Shown here: positions 10,176-20,198 of the stretch, piece by piece
Layout: each line of letters begins with the position of its first letter
Position numbering within the stretch: the first letter of the stretch is position 1
Source of the DNA: Novymonas esmeraldas
Lineage: Eukaryota > Euglenozoa > Kinetoplastea > Trypanosomatida > Trypanosomatidae
DNA length: 64,000 nucleotides
Reading direction: 5' to 3'
Assembly (NCBI GenBank): GCA_019188245.1
Contig: JAECZO010000035.1
Coordinates: 124,001-188,000 of the forward strand
Position numbers and translations under genes: made by a program
Notes under the pieces: generated by a model
Told to the model about the DNA's origin: nothing
Databases searched by the model: none
The model's input: only the letters and a program-made list of their open reading frames with translations

Positions 10176-11174
10176 CTACGCGTGCAACTCCTGCTGCTGC
10201 TGTTGCTGCTGCTGGCCGAGGCTGTTGAAGTTAGCCCAGTACTTGTGCATCTCCAGCGCCACGACGCAGCTGTCCCGGACAACGGGCTCGTGGTGCGTCG
10301 CGTACGCCTCCAGCACCGGCAGCGTCGCCGGGTCGGCGATAGCGCCAAGCGCCTCCGCGGCCTCGTGGCGCACCATCGGCGCCTCCTCCTCATCCTTCAG
10401 CGAGGCGATCAGCGCGGGCTGGCTGCTTGGACGCTCGAGCTGCCCGAGCACAAAGGCGACCTCGTGGCGGAACAGCAGCGACACCGTGTCCTCGCGGAGT
10501 CCGCGGCAGAGCGCCGCCACCGCCTCCTCCGTCGCCAAGTTGCGCAGCGAGAACATGGCCATGTAGCGACGGAAGAGCCGCGTGCGACCCGACGTGTCCA
10601 GCAGCACCGCCTCCAGCTCCGCCACCGTCTGCGGCACCGGCTCGTCGTCGGCCGCGTAGAGTGCGCTGAAGGCCGGTGACGGGTCCACCGAGACGAACTC
10701 GCAACCCTGCGGCGGCGCCACCGCCCCCTCGCCGCTCGCCTCCTTCATCGCCAGGCGAGCGAGGGCGAGCTCGCATGTCTCACGGATCGCGGCCTCGGGC
10801 TCCTTGGCCGGGTCACCGTGCGCCTCCAGCACTCGCAGTGCCAGCGGCGAGCCGATGGCGCCGAGCGCCTCGGCTGCCTCGTGCCGCGTCACCACATCGT
10901 ACGACGCATCGCGGACGATGCGCTCCAGGCCCGGCAGCGCCTCCTCGCGGCCGCTCTGGCCTACGTTGTAGGCGAGCTCGTGCTGCAGCAGAACGGAGTC
11001 GGTCGTGTCGATCGCCTCGAGCAGCACCGTCACGCCCGCAACCGTCTTGAGGCAGCTCTCCTTGAGGCGATACAGCTCACGCATGCGACTGTCGAGGGGC
11101 TCCTGCGGATCAAGGAGCTTCGCGTAGTCCTTCCGCGCCTCCTCCACGGTGGGAACACTTGCGCCGTCGGACAT
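10176..11174 (-). CDS. DOHH: Deoxyhypusine hydroxylase (HEAT-repeat di-iron enzyme)
   Basis: Hydroxylates the deoxyhypusine residue of eIF5A, the last step of hypusine formation, in the cytosol. The product has 332 residues, close to the usual length of about 300. It has two blocks of HEAT repeats. The four iron-binding His-Glu pairs are all present: H65-E66 (LLQHELAYN), H98-E99 ([10 protein letters not shown]), H237-E238 ([10 protein letters not shown]) and H270-E271 ([10 protein letters not shown]). The two repeated [10 protein letters not shown] segments show the internal symmetry typical of the enzyme. The middle linker (about 145-185) is longer than in animals. The C-terminus carries a short glutamine run (about 321-328) that is probably dispensable. 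The ATG at 11174 directly follows a strong splice signal. Identification is firm. Confidence 0.95.
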   Translation of the reverse strand: MSDGASVPTVEEARKDYAKLLDPQEPLDSRMRELYRLKESCLKTVAGVTVLLEAIDTTDSVLLQHELAYNVGQSGREEALPGLERIVRDASYDVVTRHEAAEALGAIGSPLALRVLEAHGDPAKEPEAAIRETCELALARLAMKEASGEGAVAPPQGCEFVSVDPSPAFSALYAADDEPVPQTVAELEAVLLDTSGRTRLFRRYMAMFSLRNLATEEAVAALCRGLREDTVSLLFRHEVAFVLGQLERPSSQPALIASLKDEEEAPMVRHEAAEALGAIADPATLPVLEAYATHHEPVVRDSCVVALEMHKYWANFNSLGQQQQQQQQELHA

Positions 11175-11178
11175 GGCG

Positions 11179-11201
11179 CTCACCTCAAAAAAAAAAAAAA
11201 A
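11179..11201 (-). promoter_or_regulatory. Polypyrimidine/acceptor signal almost touching the DOHH start
   Basis: On the minus strand an uninterrupted run of 15 T (11201-11187) is followed by GAGGTGAGCGCC and then the ATG at 11174. The available AG dinucleotides end 9 and 4 nt before the ATG. If either is the spliced-leader acceptor, the mRNA has almost no 5' UTR of its own. An upstream pyrimidine tract at about 11415-11480 offers an alternative acceptor. Confidence 0.5.
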
Positions 11202-11745
11202 GAGAGCCCACGAGTGACGTAATGTGCGTGTGCGCGTGCGTGTCCAGTCGTGGATGTTCACGTCGGACGCGTCTCTGACTTCTGTGTGTGTGTGTGTGTG
11301 TGTGTTTTCCTTTTTTTTTTTGCTGCAGAGAGGCGAACGTGGGGGCAGCGAGGAAGGAAGGAAGGAAGTGTGTGCTGGCGCAGTGCTGACAGTGCACACG
11401 GTGTCGCACGGCGTCGGATGGAAGGAGAAGCGCAGGGAGAGAGGGAGAGAGAGGGAACGATGACGAGGGAAGCAAAGGTGAGACAGACGCGCCGCACGCA
11501 CACGCACATCCACGCGGACACAACAACAACAAAAGAAAAAAAAAGGAGAGACGGACACGAGGGTGAGCGAGATGGACTGTCGAAACATCGAGCGAAGCAG
11601 CGGACAGAGCGCCGAGGGTCCCTCCTTCCATCTCTCTCTCCTTTCTTTCTTTTTTCTTTGTTGTGTTCCTCCGCGTGGTGACGTGGCGGCCGACGCACGA
11701 AGACTCGCGAGCAAGACGAAGCGGACAGCGCACTGGGGAACGGTG

Positions 11746-11776
<31 letters not shown>

Positions 11777-12450
11777 CTCTGCATGCCAAGCTGACTCCCA
11801 CGACGCCAGCTCTCTCTCTCTCTCTCCGCCCCACGCAGCAGCAACCGTCACACGCCGGTGTTCTGATGCACGAACGAGGGGAGTGGACTGAGGAACTGAT
11901 GTGAAGCGTTCAGAGTTGGCTGCATCGTCGCATCCACCCGCCACGCCGTGACGCCACGCTGTGGTGGCGGTGGTGTGTGCCTGTGTGTGTGTGTGCCTTT
12001 CCTTTTTCTTTTTCTTTTCCTTCTCACTCCATCTCCCTGTATCCTCTGTGTGAGAATATGTGGGCAGTGGTTTGCTTGCCTGTGTGTGTGTGTACGCGTG
12101 TGTGTCTCTCTCCTGCTGTATGTACCTCGAACGAGCTCTCAGAGCGCAGACGAGGGAAGGGGATCAGAAGGAGGGGAGTACACCGGCATCCAAGCCGCCT
12201 CCCTCTCCATACACACACACACACACACACAGACACACAGACTCATGTACTCTCTCTCTCTCATCACACGTGCGTCCATTAGTCGAGAGGCTCACACCTT
12301 TGTTTTCTTTTTTTTTTTTACAGTTGAGCTCGTAGAGAGAGAGAGAGAGACGAGCTGACAGAAGCACACACACAAAGACGAAGGCGGCACTGAGACGCAC
12401 ACACGCACGCACACGCACACGCACACACACGCACACACACATGTACTCTC
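11202..12450. other. Intergenic: exportin-like to DOHH
   Basis: About 1.25 kb. It contains (GT)n at about 11284-11304, coding-strand pyrimidine tracts at about 11415-11480 and 11540-11560, (AC)n at about 11745-11774, CA repeats near 12206-12240, a T run on plus (about 12306-12318), and a CA-rich stretch (12365-12440) just after the exportin-like stop. No gene is visible. Confidence 0.7.
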
Positions 12451-15400
12451 TCACAAATTACGCATCGACTGACGGAAGGCGAAGACCTCCGAGAAGAACT
12501 TGTCCTGCGACTCGGCGGCGTGGGAGAGGGTGGAGAGCGCCTCGCGCACCAGCGGCTGCTTGCGCTCCGGGTAGGTGCGCACGAAGCTCTCCACAAAGGC
12601 ATACCAGAACGGCGGGTGCACCTCGAAGACAGGGTACACGACAGCGCAGCTGACGCTCAGCGCGCGGTCCTGGCACACAATCACGTTCATGGCGACCGAG
12701 ATGAGTCGCTCCCACAGGGAGTTGAAGGGCTCCAGCGTGACCGCCAGCGCCTCCCGCGTGTACCGCGTTGCACGCGTCGCCGAGGCGCCGCCGCGACCAC
12801 CGCCACCAGGGCGGCCGCCGAAGCTACCCGATGTGCCGGAGAGGCGACCCGACGGGCCGGCGTAGGAGGACGGCAGCTGCGTCGGCGACGGCGGCGGGGT
12901 GGGGCGCCCACGCGCCTCCAGCGCTGGGGAGACGTTCTGGGTGGAGAGCGCCTTCACCTCACGTATGAGCCCGGCGATGAAGCTCAAGAAGGACAGCCCG
13001 TGCAGCAGCGTGCCGGTCTGCGTGTCCACGTCCTCGCACAGATACACGACGAAGGAGATGAGCTTCTCCAGCTCGCCGGCGTCGAGGCGCTGGAGCGGGC
13101 GGTAGGCGAACTCCTCCGTGACGGTGCGCAACACGTTCACCACGGCGTAGGACACCTTCGGGTACTCCTTGAAGTACACAAATGGAAACACGCCGACCAT
13201 GCGCAGCAGCCCGAGGAGCACGTTGTCGTACGTCTCGTCCTTGTAGAAGAACATCGCCCCGAGAGGGACGAAGCCGCCTTGGATGGACCGGCGCAGCAGA
13301 CTGAGCGACAGCGCCAGCGGCTTCAGCATCGCGTCGTAGGCGCCGTCCACCATGCCGCCGCCGGCGACGTTCGTAACGCGCTGGATCTGCTGGTCGGTGA
13401 TGCGGTGCTCGATTATGTTCTGGATGAGCGCGCACACGTGCTTGAAGAGCATCAGCCCGCAGGAGCTGTGGGCGGTGCAGCACGGCAGCGACGTCCGGCC
13501 GCCCATCTGCGCCACGAGCTCCTCCAGGAAGCGCAGGAAGGAGATGACGACCATGCTGTGCGTGGCTGCGGGGCGGTGCAGCACCTCGTGGAAGGAGCTG
13601 GCGTGCTCACACACCCACTCGACGAGGTCGCTGAGGCCGTCCGCGCTGTCCCGCAACGCGACCGCCACACCGCGCAGGTCGCGCATCCAGCCGGCGGCGA
13701 AGAGCGCGTCGTTGCTGCCGCCGCCGTTCAAGGTGTTCTGTATGCACAGCTCGATCGGCTGCAGAAACATCTGCAGACTCATGGGCGAGTAGGGCGTCGC
13801 GCTCGACAGCCGCCACAGCACCGCCGTGAGGTTTGTGCGCAGCTTGTACGTCTGCACGGACTGCGCCAGCGGCAGCTCCACCACCGGCGGCAGCTCCAGA
13901 CGCAGCTCCCCGAGCATCGAGAGTGGGACGTCCATGCAGGCGTTGCGGATGAGCTCGATGGAATCGCGTACGATGAACGCCGTCTCCTCGTCGGCGGTGC
14001 GGTTGCCCGTGACGCCGCGCAGGATGTTGTGGCCGGTGCTGCTCAGCATGAACTGGAAGAGCGCCGCGCGGGACTGGAAGACGTTCGTCACGACGTCGTT
14101 GAGCGCCTCGTGCAGGCGCGACGAGGTGAGCACGTTCTGCACCATCGAGAGGAAGTGGAGGAGCGCGCGCTCCACGTAGGCGCTGTACAGCGCCGACCCG
14201 GGCGCCGCCGCCGCGCCGCTGCGGCGGTGGTTCACGCAGTCCACGCAGAACATGAAGAAGCGCGAGCACGACTCCACCGCGGACTCCTCCACGGTGCTCA
14301 GGACGTGCCGCACAAGACTGCCGGCGATGTAGAACAACCACGTGGTGGCGCTGGGGCTGTTCAGCACGGCCGACCCGAGGCGGTGGTGCACGTAGTTCGC
14401 CAGCATGTCCATCGTCCGCGCGTGGTCGAGCACCGCGAGCGTGGCCACCGCGTCGGACTGGGCGAGGATCGACTCCATCGTCGCCTCGAAGTCCTCATCG
14501 TCCTTCATGTCGTACTCCATCCCCTCCGCCTCGCCGGTGGCGTTGTTCGTGTCGCGTGGCGCCGCCCCGGCCGAGGCGCCGCCGCCGCCGCCGCCCGCCA
14601 CCCGCACGCGGGACTCGAAGAAGCACAGGACGAGCTCCGGCGAGAGCAGCTCGAGGTCCTTCGGGGTGTCCTCCGACATGCTGTACGTCCGCCGCGACGT
14701 CGCCAGTCGACTCCAGAAGTGCAGCAGACTCGTCGCGGTCGTGAAGGAGCCGGACTGGCCGAAGGGGAGGCGGAAGACGTCGAGCGAGATGGACTGCACC
14801 GCCGGCACCCACACCGGGAAGGCGGAGCTCAGGTGCAGGTCGCGGTAGCCGAAGGGGGAGACGAAGCGGCAGCACGCCTCCGCCAGCACCGTCACGTAGT
14901 GAGGCACCTTCAGCCGCCCATCGGTGAGCTGCATCGCCTGGACGAGGTGGGCGAGGGCGCCGTCGAGGTACTGCACGCGCTCCTCGGTCGACTCGAAGAA
15001 GGTGCGCCGAATGCCACACATACTCGTCAGCCCGGTGAGCAGCGTGGCGCAGTGGGGGTAGGGCAGCGAGGCGTGCTGGCCCCACAGCACCTGCCACGTG
15101 TGCGGCGCCAGCAGCAGCTCCTTCCACGAGCTGGGGAACTGCGCCGAGAGCGCCTCCTCCGTCTCGTCCACCATGATCGCCATGAAGTCGAAGGTGAGGC
15201 AGTCGCGCACCAGCTCCGTCACCTCCGCCACCGTGGCGGACCCGCTGTGGAGACCCTCCAGCTCAGCGAGGCACGCCGCGAAGAGGTCCAGCATGCACTC
15301 GTCGCGGAAGTTGTTGCTGCAGCGCCGGTGGATCGCAAAGTTCATGTACGTCTGGGACTTGGCGGCGTCGTACTTGCTGAACTCGTTCACCAAGGTGGAC

Positions 15401-16092
15401 AGCAACAGCAGCGCCACGTAGTAGCCCGTGCGGCGCTCCTCCTCGCTGCTGTACGCCGTAGGGGAGAAGCGGGAGTGCCGGATGAGCTGGTAGCCCTGCA
15501 CACCGCCATCCGCACCGCCGCCGCCACCGCCGGCGCCGCCTGCCGCGGACGACGACACTCCCGCGGCACCGCTGGAGGAGGCGGCGAGGCTCGAGCTGCT
15601 CTCCACACCCACGCTGGACCCCGCGGCGGTGCCACAGCCGCCGTTCACCGCCACGCGCTGCGCGTACGTGGGCGACACGTCGTGCAGCAGCTGGAGCGCG
15701 AAGGTAACCGCCTCCACCAAGAGGGTGCCCTTCTCGAAGCTCAGCTTCGTCAGCTTGGCGTACGCGCTCATGAGCGCCAGCGTCACGTGCCGCGGCGCAC
15801 CTGCGAGGCTCACCCGCTGCACACACCCACCGCACATGCGTACCACCACCTCGAAGCGCTGCTCGTCGGAGAGCCACCGGCGATTGGCGCGGAACCACGT
15901 CACCGCACCCTGCGACACAAACATGAGTGCGTACTGGTTGCTCGAGCGAGCAAAGATCGCCTCGAGCGGGGCGACATCAGCGTTCTCCTGTGTGAGGGCG
16001 GTGAGACGCTCCTGCGCGTGGCGACGCGCCTCGGGGTCGGGGTTGGCGTACATCGACTCCGCGAGGGAGTCGATCTCCTCTACCGAGCTCAT
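12451..16092 (-). CDS. Importin-beta family nuclear export receptor, exportin-7-like
   Basis: Karyopherins of this class carry cargo through nuclear pores with Ran-GTP. The ATG at 16092 gives 1,213 residues, near the 1,080-1,150 of exportins 4 and 7. The N-terminus (LAESMYANPDPEARRHAQERLTALT divided by a gap from IFARSSNQYALMFVSQGAV) follows exportin-7/RanBP16, where each helix pair starts a HEAT repeat. LMSAYAKLTKLSFEKG (about 107-122) parallels the LIQLYARITKLGW segment of exportin-7. The rest is alpha-helical throughout. Two low-complexity inserts stand out: a Ser/Gly/Ala loop at about 150-194 and a Pro/Gly/Ser loop at about 1055-1107. The open frame upstream of 16092 starts from GTG, not ATG. 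Family call good; exportin-7 versus exportin-4 not settled. Confidence 0.75.
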   Translation of the reverse strand: MSSVEEIDSLAESMYANPDPEARRHAQERLTALTQENADVAPLEAIFARSSNQYALMFVSQGAVTWFRANRRWLSDEQRFEVVVRMCGGCVQRVSLAGAPRHVTLALMSAYAKLTKLSFEKGTLLVEAVTFALQLLHDVSPTYAQRVAVNGGCGTAAGSSVGVESSSSLAASSSGAAGVSSSAAGGAGGGGGGADGGVQGYQLIRHSRFSPTAYSSEEERRTGYYVALLLLSTLVNEFSKYDAAKSQTYMNFAIHRRCSNNFRDECMLDLFAACLAELEGLHSGSATVAEVTELVRDCLTFDFMAIMVDETEEALSAQFPSSWKELLLAPHTWQVLWGQHASLPYPHCATLLTGLTSMCGIRRTFFESTEERVQYLDGALAHLVQAMQLTDGRLKVPHYVTVLAEACCRFVSPFGYRDLHLSSAFPVWVPAVQSISLDVFRLPFGQSGSFTTATSLLHFWSRLATSRRTYSMSEDTPKDLELLSPELVLCFFESRVRVAGGGGGGASAGAAPRDTNNATGEAEGMEYDMKDDEDFEATMESILAQSDAVATLAVLDHARTMDMLANYVHHRLGSAVLNSPSATTWLFYIAGSLVRHVLSTVEESAVESCSRFFMFCVDCVNHRRSGAAAAPGSALYSAYVERALLHFLSMVQNVLTSSRLHEALNDVVTNVFQSRAALFQFMLSSTGHNILRGVTGNRTADEETAFIVRDSIELIRNACMDVPLSMLGELRLELPPVVELPLAQSVQTYKLRTNLTAVLWRLSSATPYSPMSLQMFLQPIELCIQNTLNGGGSNDALFAAGWMRDLRGVAVALRDSADGLSDLVEWVCEHASSFHEVLHRPAATHSMVVISFLRFLEELVAQMGGRTSLPCCTAHSSCGLMLFKHVCALIQNIIEHRITDQQIQRVTNVAGGGMVDGAYDAMLKPLALSLSLLRRSIQGGFVPLGAMFFYKDETYDNVLLGLLRMVGVFPFVYFKEYPKVSYAVVNVLRTVTEEFAYRPLQRLDAGELEKLISFVVYLCEDVDTQTGTLLHGLSFLSFIAGLIREVKALSTQNVSPALEARGRPTPPPSPTQLPSSYAGPSGRLSGTSGSFGGRPGGGGRGGASATRATRYTREALAVTLEPFNSLWERLISVAMNVIVCQDRALSVSCAVVYPVFEVHPPFWYAFVESFVRTYPERKQPLVREALSTLSHAAESQDKFFSEVFAFRQSMRNL

Positions 16093-16272
16093 GGCGGCGG
16101 CTACCACCTGACTCGCAAGGGAGCGCGTAACACCAGCCTTCACTACAAGACACACACACACACACACAGACACGTGGCAGTCGCGCTGCACCCACGCACG
16201 CGTTCACTCTCGCCTCTACCCTCCTCCCTTCTGTAAAACGCGTGTGTGTTTCTCTGTCTATCACCACTCTGT

Positions 16273-16294
16273 CTGTGAGAGAGAGAGGGGAGAT
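16273..16294 (-). promoter_or_regulatory. Predicted trans-splice acceptor of the exportin-like gene
   Basis: On the minus strand CCCCTCTCTCTCTCACAG ends with the AG at 16274-16273. It is a textbook pyrimidine tract plus acceptor and would give a 5' UTR of about 180 nt. I see no ATG between it and the start codon in the reading frame of the gene. Confidence 0.55.
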
Positions 16295-16333
16295 GTGAAT
16301 TGATCTCCTCCTCTGCGTCTGTATTATGTCTCT

Positions 16334-16380
16334 GTGCGATGTGCGATGTGCGGTGTGCGATGTGCGATGTGCGATGTGCT
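16334..16380 (+). repeat. Tandem heptanucleotide array (GTGCGAT)n
   Basis: Six full copies plus a partial seventh of GTGCGAT run head to tail from 16334. The third copy differs by one base (GTGCGGT). It lies about 55 nt upstream of the predicted exportin-like acceptor, so it should be outside the mature message. Confidence 0.9.
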
Positions 16381-17414
16381 CCACGATTTGAAAAGAGGTG
16401 AAGAAAGCGAAAGAGCGCGAGAGAAGAGGGAGAAGAGCGTTGCGCCGGCGCAGCAACAAGGACACACACACACACACTCACACAGGCGCACGCTCTTGCT
16501 CGTCTGTGATATCACTCCTACGCAGCTGACCCAACGTGCACGCGCAGACGCAGGCGTGTGTGTGTCGTGGCGACGTGGCAGAGGAGAGGGGAGAGCGCGT
16601 GTGCGTGAGTACCCAGTCGAGAGAGAGCGGGGCGATGCAGCGACACACGAGGAAGAGAAGAAGGACAGGGGTGAAGGAGACGAGGATGATGGAGAGAGAG
16701 GGGGTAACAGCATAAGCGTGTCTCTGTGATGTGACGTGATGCGTGTGGTCGCGCATCGCTTGGATGCACATGCGCACCGACAGGAGAGGACCATGTCCGC
16801 GATGTCAGCCAGTCTCCTCGCAGACACCGTCCACAAGGGATGCCTCTCATCCCTCACCCTCCCCTCAAGCCATTGACATACGCTCCACCATGACACTGCT
16901 TTGCCAGTTACACACTCGTGTATGTGTGTGTGTCTGTGTATGTGTAGAGAGAGAGACGAGAGAGAGAGCATCGGTGTTGGTGCACCTCCCACCCTTCGCT
17001 GCGTACAGCCTCGACGAGGCCGTATGATCCGTGCCAGTACACCGCACCGTGCAGCCGTCAAGGACACACAGACAGAGAGAGAGAGAGAGAGACAGAGACG
17101 CAGACACGCCTGTGCACGCCACAGTCGGCGCCGCACCTCGTCAACGTGTTCTCGTCCTTCACTACCTCTCTCTCTTTCCCCCATACACACCCACACAGAC
17201 ACGGAGGAGAGAGACACCACACATGCTCATCACGCACCGTCACTCCCGCTCACCCACCCACCGACCCACCGCATCTGCTCCTGCACGCACACGGAGACGA
17301 GGGACGCCGCAGACGAGGACAACGATGGACGAGCCCAGGGAACTGGAGAAGGATGGTGGGGGGCGGCACGGCAACACTGGCGCCGGGTGGTGTGTGCGTG
17401 TGTGTGTAGACACG

Positions 17415-18362
17415 CTAGCGGACGATGCAGCTGCGCGCCGTGACGGTGAAGCTCGAGAGCAGACCCTCGATCTGTGTATTGAAGGTGCGCGACAGCGCCA
17501 GCGTCGGCTCGGCGGTGAGGGCCGCTACGGAGGTCGGAGCGGGGCGAGGCCAACTCCACTCCGCCGCGCCGGGGGGCAAAGACAGTCGGCTCGCAGCGCC
17601 AACACCGCCGCGGCCGCGGGGTGGGACCTGCGATGGCGCCTGCCGCTCCTCCTCCGCCTCCTCCTCGCCCTCCCCGACCTGCTGCCGCTCCTCCTGTGGC
17701 GCAGAAGACGGTGAGCCTCCACCGAGCAGCACGTCCTGGGCCCGCCAGCTCTGGCTCGGCGATCGGAAGGGGTTGCACAGCGCGGCCGAGGCGCACTCGT
17801 ACACGGCGCGGCAGAGCGGCACCACCGCATCCGCTGGCGCATCCCCGCCGACGGTGACGAGCAGTGTGTGGATGCCAGTGGCGGAGCGGAAGCCGTAGCT
17901 GCGCAGGCGGTGACTCTCCAGCAGCTTCCCAAGGAACCGCGCATCCGTGGTGGGGGACATGAGCCGCGCGGCGTTGCCCGCCACCGACGACGCGTTCAGC
18001 GCCGAGGCCGTGAGCGAGTTGTTGGCCGTGACGGCGGCGGAGCCCGTCGCGGAGGAGGTGCCGAACGTCGCCGCCCCGTCCGCCTTGGCAGCAGTGCGGG
18101 ACGCCTCGCCGCCGACTCCCCTGACCGCCATGAGCGGCGATGGCACCGCCAAGTCGCGCATCTCCTCGCAGCGGTCGAGCGATGCGAAGAGCACAAAGTG
18201 CAGCTTGATGACATCCTCCGGTCCTACGTAGAGGTGGGCGTGCAGCGGGGCGGCGGCGGCGTTCAGCACCTCCTTCGGTGATGTGTAGGTGCGCAGGAGC
18301 AGTGGCGTGCCTTCACTGTCGACGACAGCGAGGGCGGCCACGGCCCAGACCTCGAGGGACAT
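17415..18362 (-). CDS. TRAPPC2L: TRAPP complex subunit, TRAPPC2L-like (sedlin fold)
   Basis: TRAPPC2L/Tca17 is a small longin-type subunit of the TRAPP tethering complexes that act as Rab activators at the Golgi. Here the core is spread over 315 residues instead of about 140. The N-terminal strand (VWAVAALAVVDSEGTPLLLRTY, split by a short gap in quotation at residue 20), LHFVLFASLDRCEE (54-67), YGFRSATGIHTLLVT (156-170) and ALCNPF (194-199) follow the human order closely, and SRTFNTQIEGLL (291-302) matches the final helix. Two inserts are added: an Ala/Ser/Gly loop (about 85-135) and an acidic then basic loop (about 215-275). The ATG at 18362 is followed at once by the conserved first strand, so the start is secure. 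Confidence 0.8.
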   Translation of the reverse strand: MSLEVWAVAALAVVDSEGTPLLLRTYTSPKEVLNAAAAPLHAHLYVGPEDVIKLHFVLFASLDRCEEMRDLAVPSPLMAVRGVGGEASRTAAKADGAATFGTSSATGSAAVTANNSLTASALNASSVAGNAARLMSPTTDARFLGKLLESHRLRSYGFRSATGIHTLLVTVGGDAPADAVVPLCRAVYECASAALCNPFRSPSQSWRAQDVLLGGGSPSSAPQEERQQVGEGEEEAEEERQAPSQVPPRGRGGVGAASRLSLPPGAAEWSWPRPAPTSVAALTAEPTLALSRTFNTQIEGLLSSFTVTARSCIVR

Positions 18363-20198
18363 CGCCCCTCCCCCCTTCGCTCGTCACCCACCGCGGTGGT
18401 GGCGCGGTTGTCGTCCACACAGGAGGAGGAGGAGAGAGAAAGCACAAATGGAGGACGGCGGCGAGACGATCTCAGCGGTGGCGAGCTGCAGCCCCACACA
18501 CACACACACACACAATACCACAAGAGCTCACACGCACATCCGATTACAGTTTTGCGTGTGCACATGTGTGTAGATGTGAGTGTGTGTGTGTGAAGATGTG
18601 CGTGTGTTTGCACCGCAGAGGAGATGGAGAGAGGAGAGAGGAGAGAGACACGATTGGGGGTTGACGTCCAGCGAAGGAGTATGAGCAGGCGAGGTGGGAC
18701 AGGGGAGCGCGACAGGAGCGTAGGGGAGAGGGGCGGTACCGCCGTGGGGACGCGAAGCCGCAGCTCGCAGCGACTTGCACGCGGCACCGTCACCATCTGC
18801 ACTGCACACCAGAAGAAAAAAAAAAAACGAAGTGCTCTCGCTCGCCGACACTCTCCCAGTGATGTACTTCTGTCGCTTGTGTGGGGTGCATCACGATCAA
18901 CACATGCGCGGAGAGGACCTCCCTCTCAACACGCTCCACCTTCACGCCGGAAGGGCACACCTGCGATGACGCTCGCTGCACCGCATCCGCATCGCCGCTC
19001 TCCGCCGCCCCATCCCCTCTCCCCGCTTCCCTCGCACCACGTGTTCTTGTCCAGTCCACAGCCGCCATCACAGGCGTCGCCGTTACGCCAACAACCAACG
19101 TGAGACAAGCGGGGGGAGCGATACTGCAGCTGACGTTGCGCCGACTCGACACGCCGTGACATGCACATTCTCTTGTGCTGATGTGACAGGAGTTCTTCCA
19201 TCCGTGGCACACACACACACACACACACACGCACACACCCGGCACTGTGTGCCACCACCAAAGCCTCTGGCATTTGCAGCTCGCACGCGGGAGCGCCAGT
19301 TGCATCTTGCAGCCCTTTGACACACGTATCCTCGAACATGGGAGCAGACACGCACAGCGCGCATCCGTTCGAGCGGTAACACGGGCTGCTTCATCACGCG
19401 CAGATGCAGCAGCAGCAGCAGCCAGGCCCATCAGACACAGGTTTCGTTGAAGATTGGAACTTAATGAAGCTCACATCGCTGCACAGGCTCAGGAAGAACG
19501 CAGTATCATAGATCAGTCCATCATCCTGGTCGGCGCACGCGCACGCACGCACACACACGCGCGCGAGCGCAGCACGAGCCGCAGCATCGCGCACGCACAC
19601 ATGTGCACACAAGCGGCCTTTCCCCCCATTGGCCCTCACCAGAGGCTCGGCTGAAGGAGGGGTGTTGAAGCCAGACAAGAAGGATGTGTGTGTGTGTGTG
19701 TGTGTGTCTGTCGGTCAGAAGTGCTGAGGAGAAGTGCAAGAGGGCAGAGACGAGGGTGAAGAAGTGAGGAGAGCGTGTGCTGCGGTGGATGACAGTGGAA
19801 GCGGCCCACAGCGAGAGAGAGAGAGAGAAGGGGGGGTTGAGGCGGGTGCAGCAGCACAAGGACTCTCGGCCCTCTTCTTCTTTTTTTGCAAGACAAGAGA
19901 GGGAGGGGGCTGCATCATCATGTGGATGTGCGTCCGACAGTGTCATGGTGACGCGTGTTGCTGCAGTGCTCTCGCCTGCTCTGCATTCAAACGTGGCATT
20001 TAGCGTGACGCGGCACTGCCGAGAGGGACAGCAGCAGCGAAAGAAGGGAAGAGGTGAGTTGCAACAACACTGTGAAGAAACCGCTGATGAGTCGAGTGTG
20101 TGTGTGTTGTGGCGCTGCTCGTCTTCAGAGGCAGCACTCGTGATGACACACACACACGTCCACACACACACACACACACAGCGCGACGGGCGAGGAGG
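18363..20198. other. Intergenic: TCAIM-like to TRAPPC2L-like, with a complex-sequence island
   Basis: A 1,836 nt gap. Near the TRAPPC2L-like start are CA and TG repeats (18495-18600). A coding-strand T12 run at 18827-18816 is followed by CTTCTGGTGTGCAG, a plausible splice acceptor. From about 18840 to 19480 the sequence is unusually complex for this window, broken only by (AC)n at about 19207-19230. TG and AG repeats resume at about 19686-19835. A minus-strand frame of 213 codons covers part of the island but reads through both the TG repeat and the T run, so I do not call it a gene. Confidence 0.65.

Larger units (their letters stand above)
16093..17414. other. Intergenic: TRAPPC2L-like to exportin-like
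   Basis: A 1,322 nt gap. It holds CA repeats (16148-16168), the acceptor signal at 16273-16294, a heptanucleotide array (16334-16380), pyrimidine-rich coding-strand tracts (about 16390-16440 and 16600-16705) and an (AG)n tract at about 17072-17096. No gene is supported. Confidence 0.7.

Noticed and set aside
16093-16191. Upstream start for the exportin-like protein
   Set aside because: The codon at 16191 is GTG and the added residues are encoded by repeat sequence.
12520-16236. Plus-strand open frame of 1,238 codons
   Set aside because: It is the antisense shadow of the exportin-like gene; its protein is rich in Arg, His and Gln with no fold, and the minus frame has clear family features.
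18790-19431. Minus-strand frame of 213 codons between the TCAIM-like and TRAPPC2L-like genes
   Set aside because: It reads through a TG repeat and a T12 run and has no recognisable protein; kept only as a possible island of other kind.
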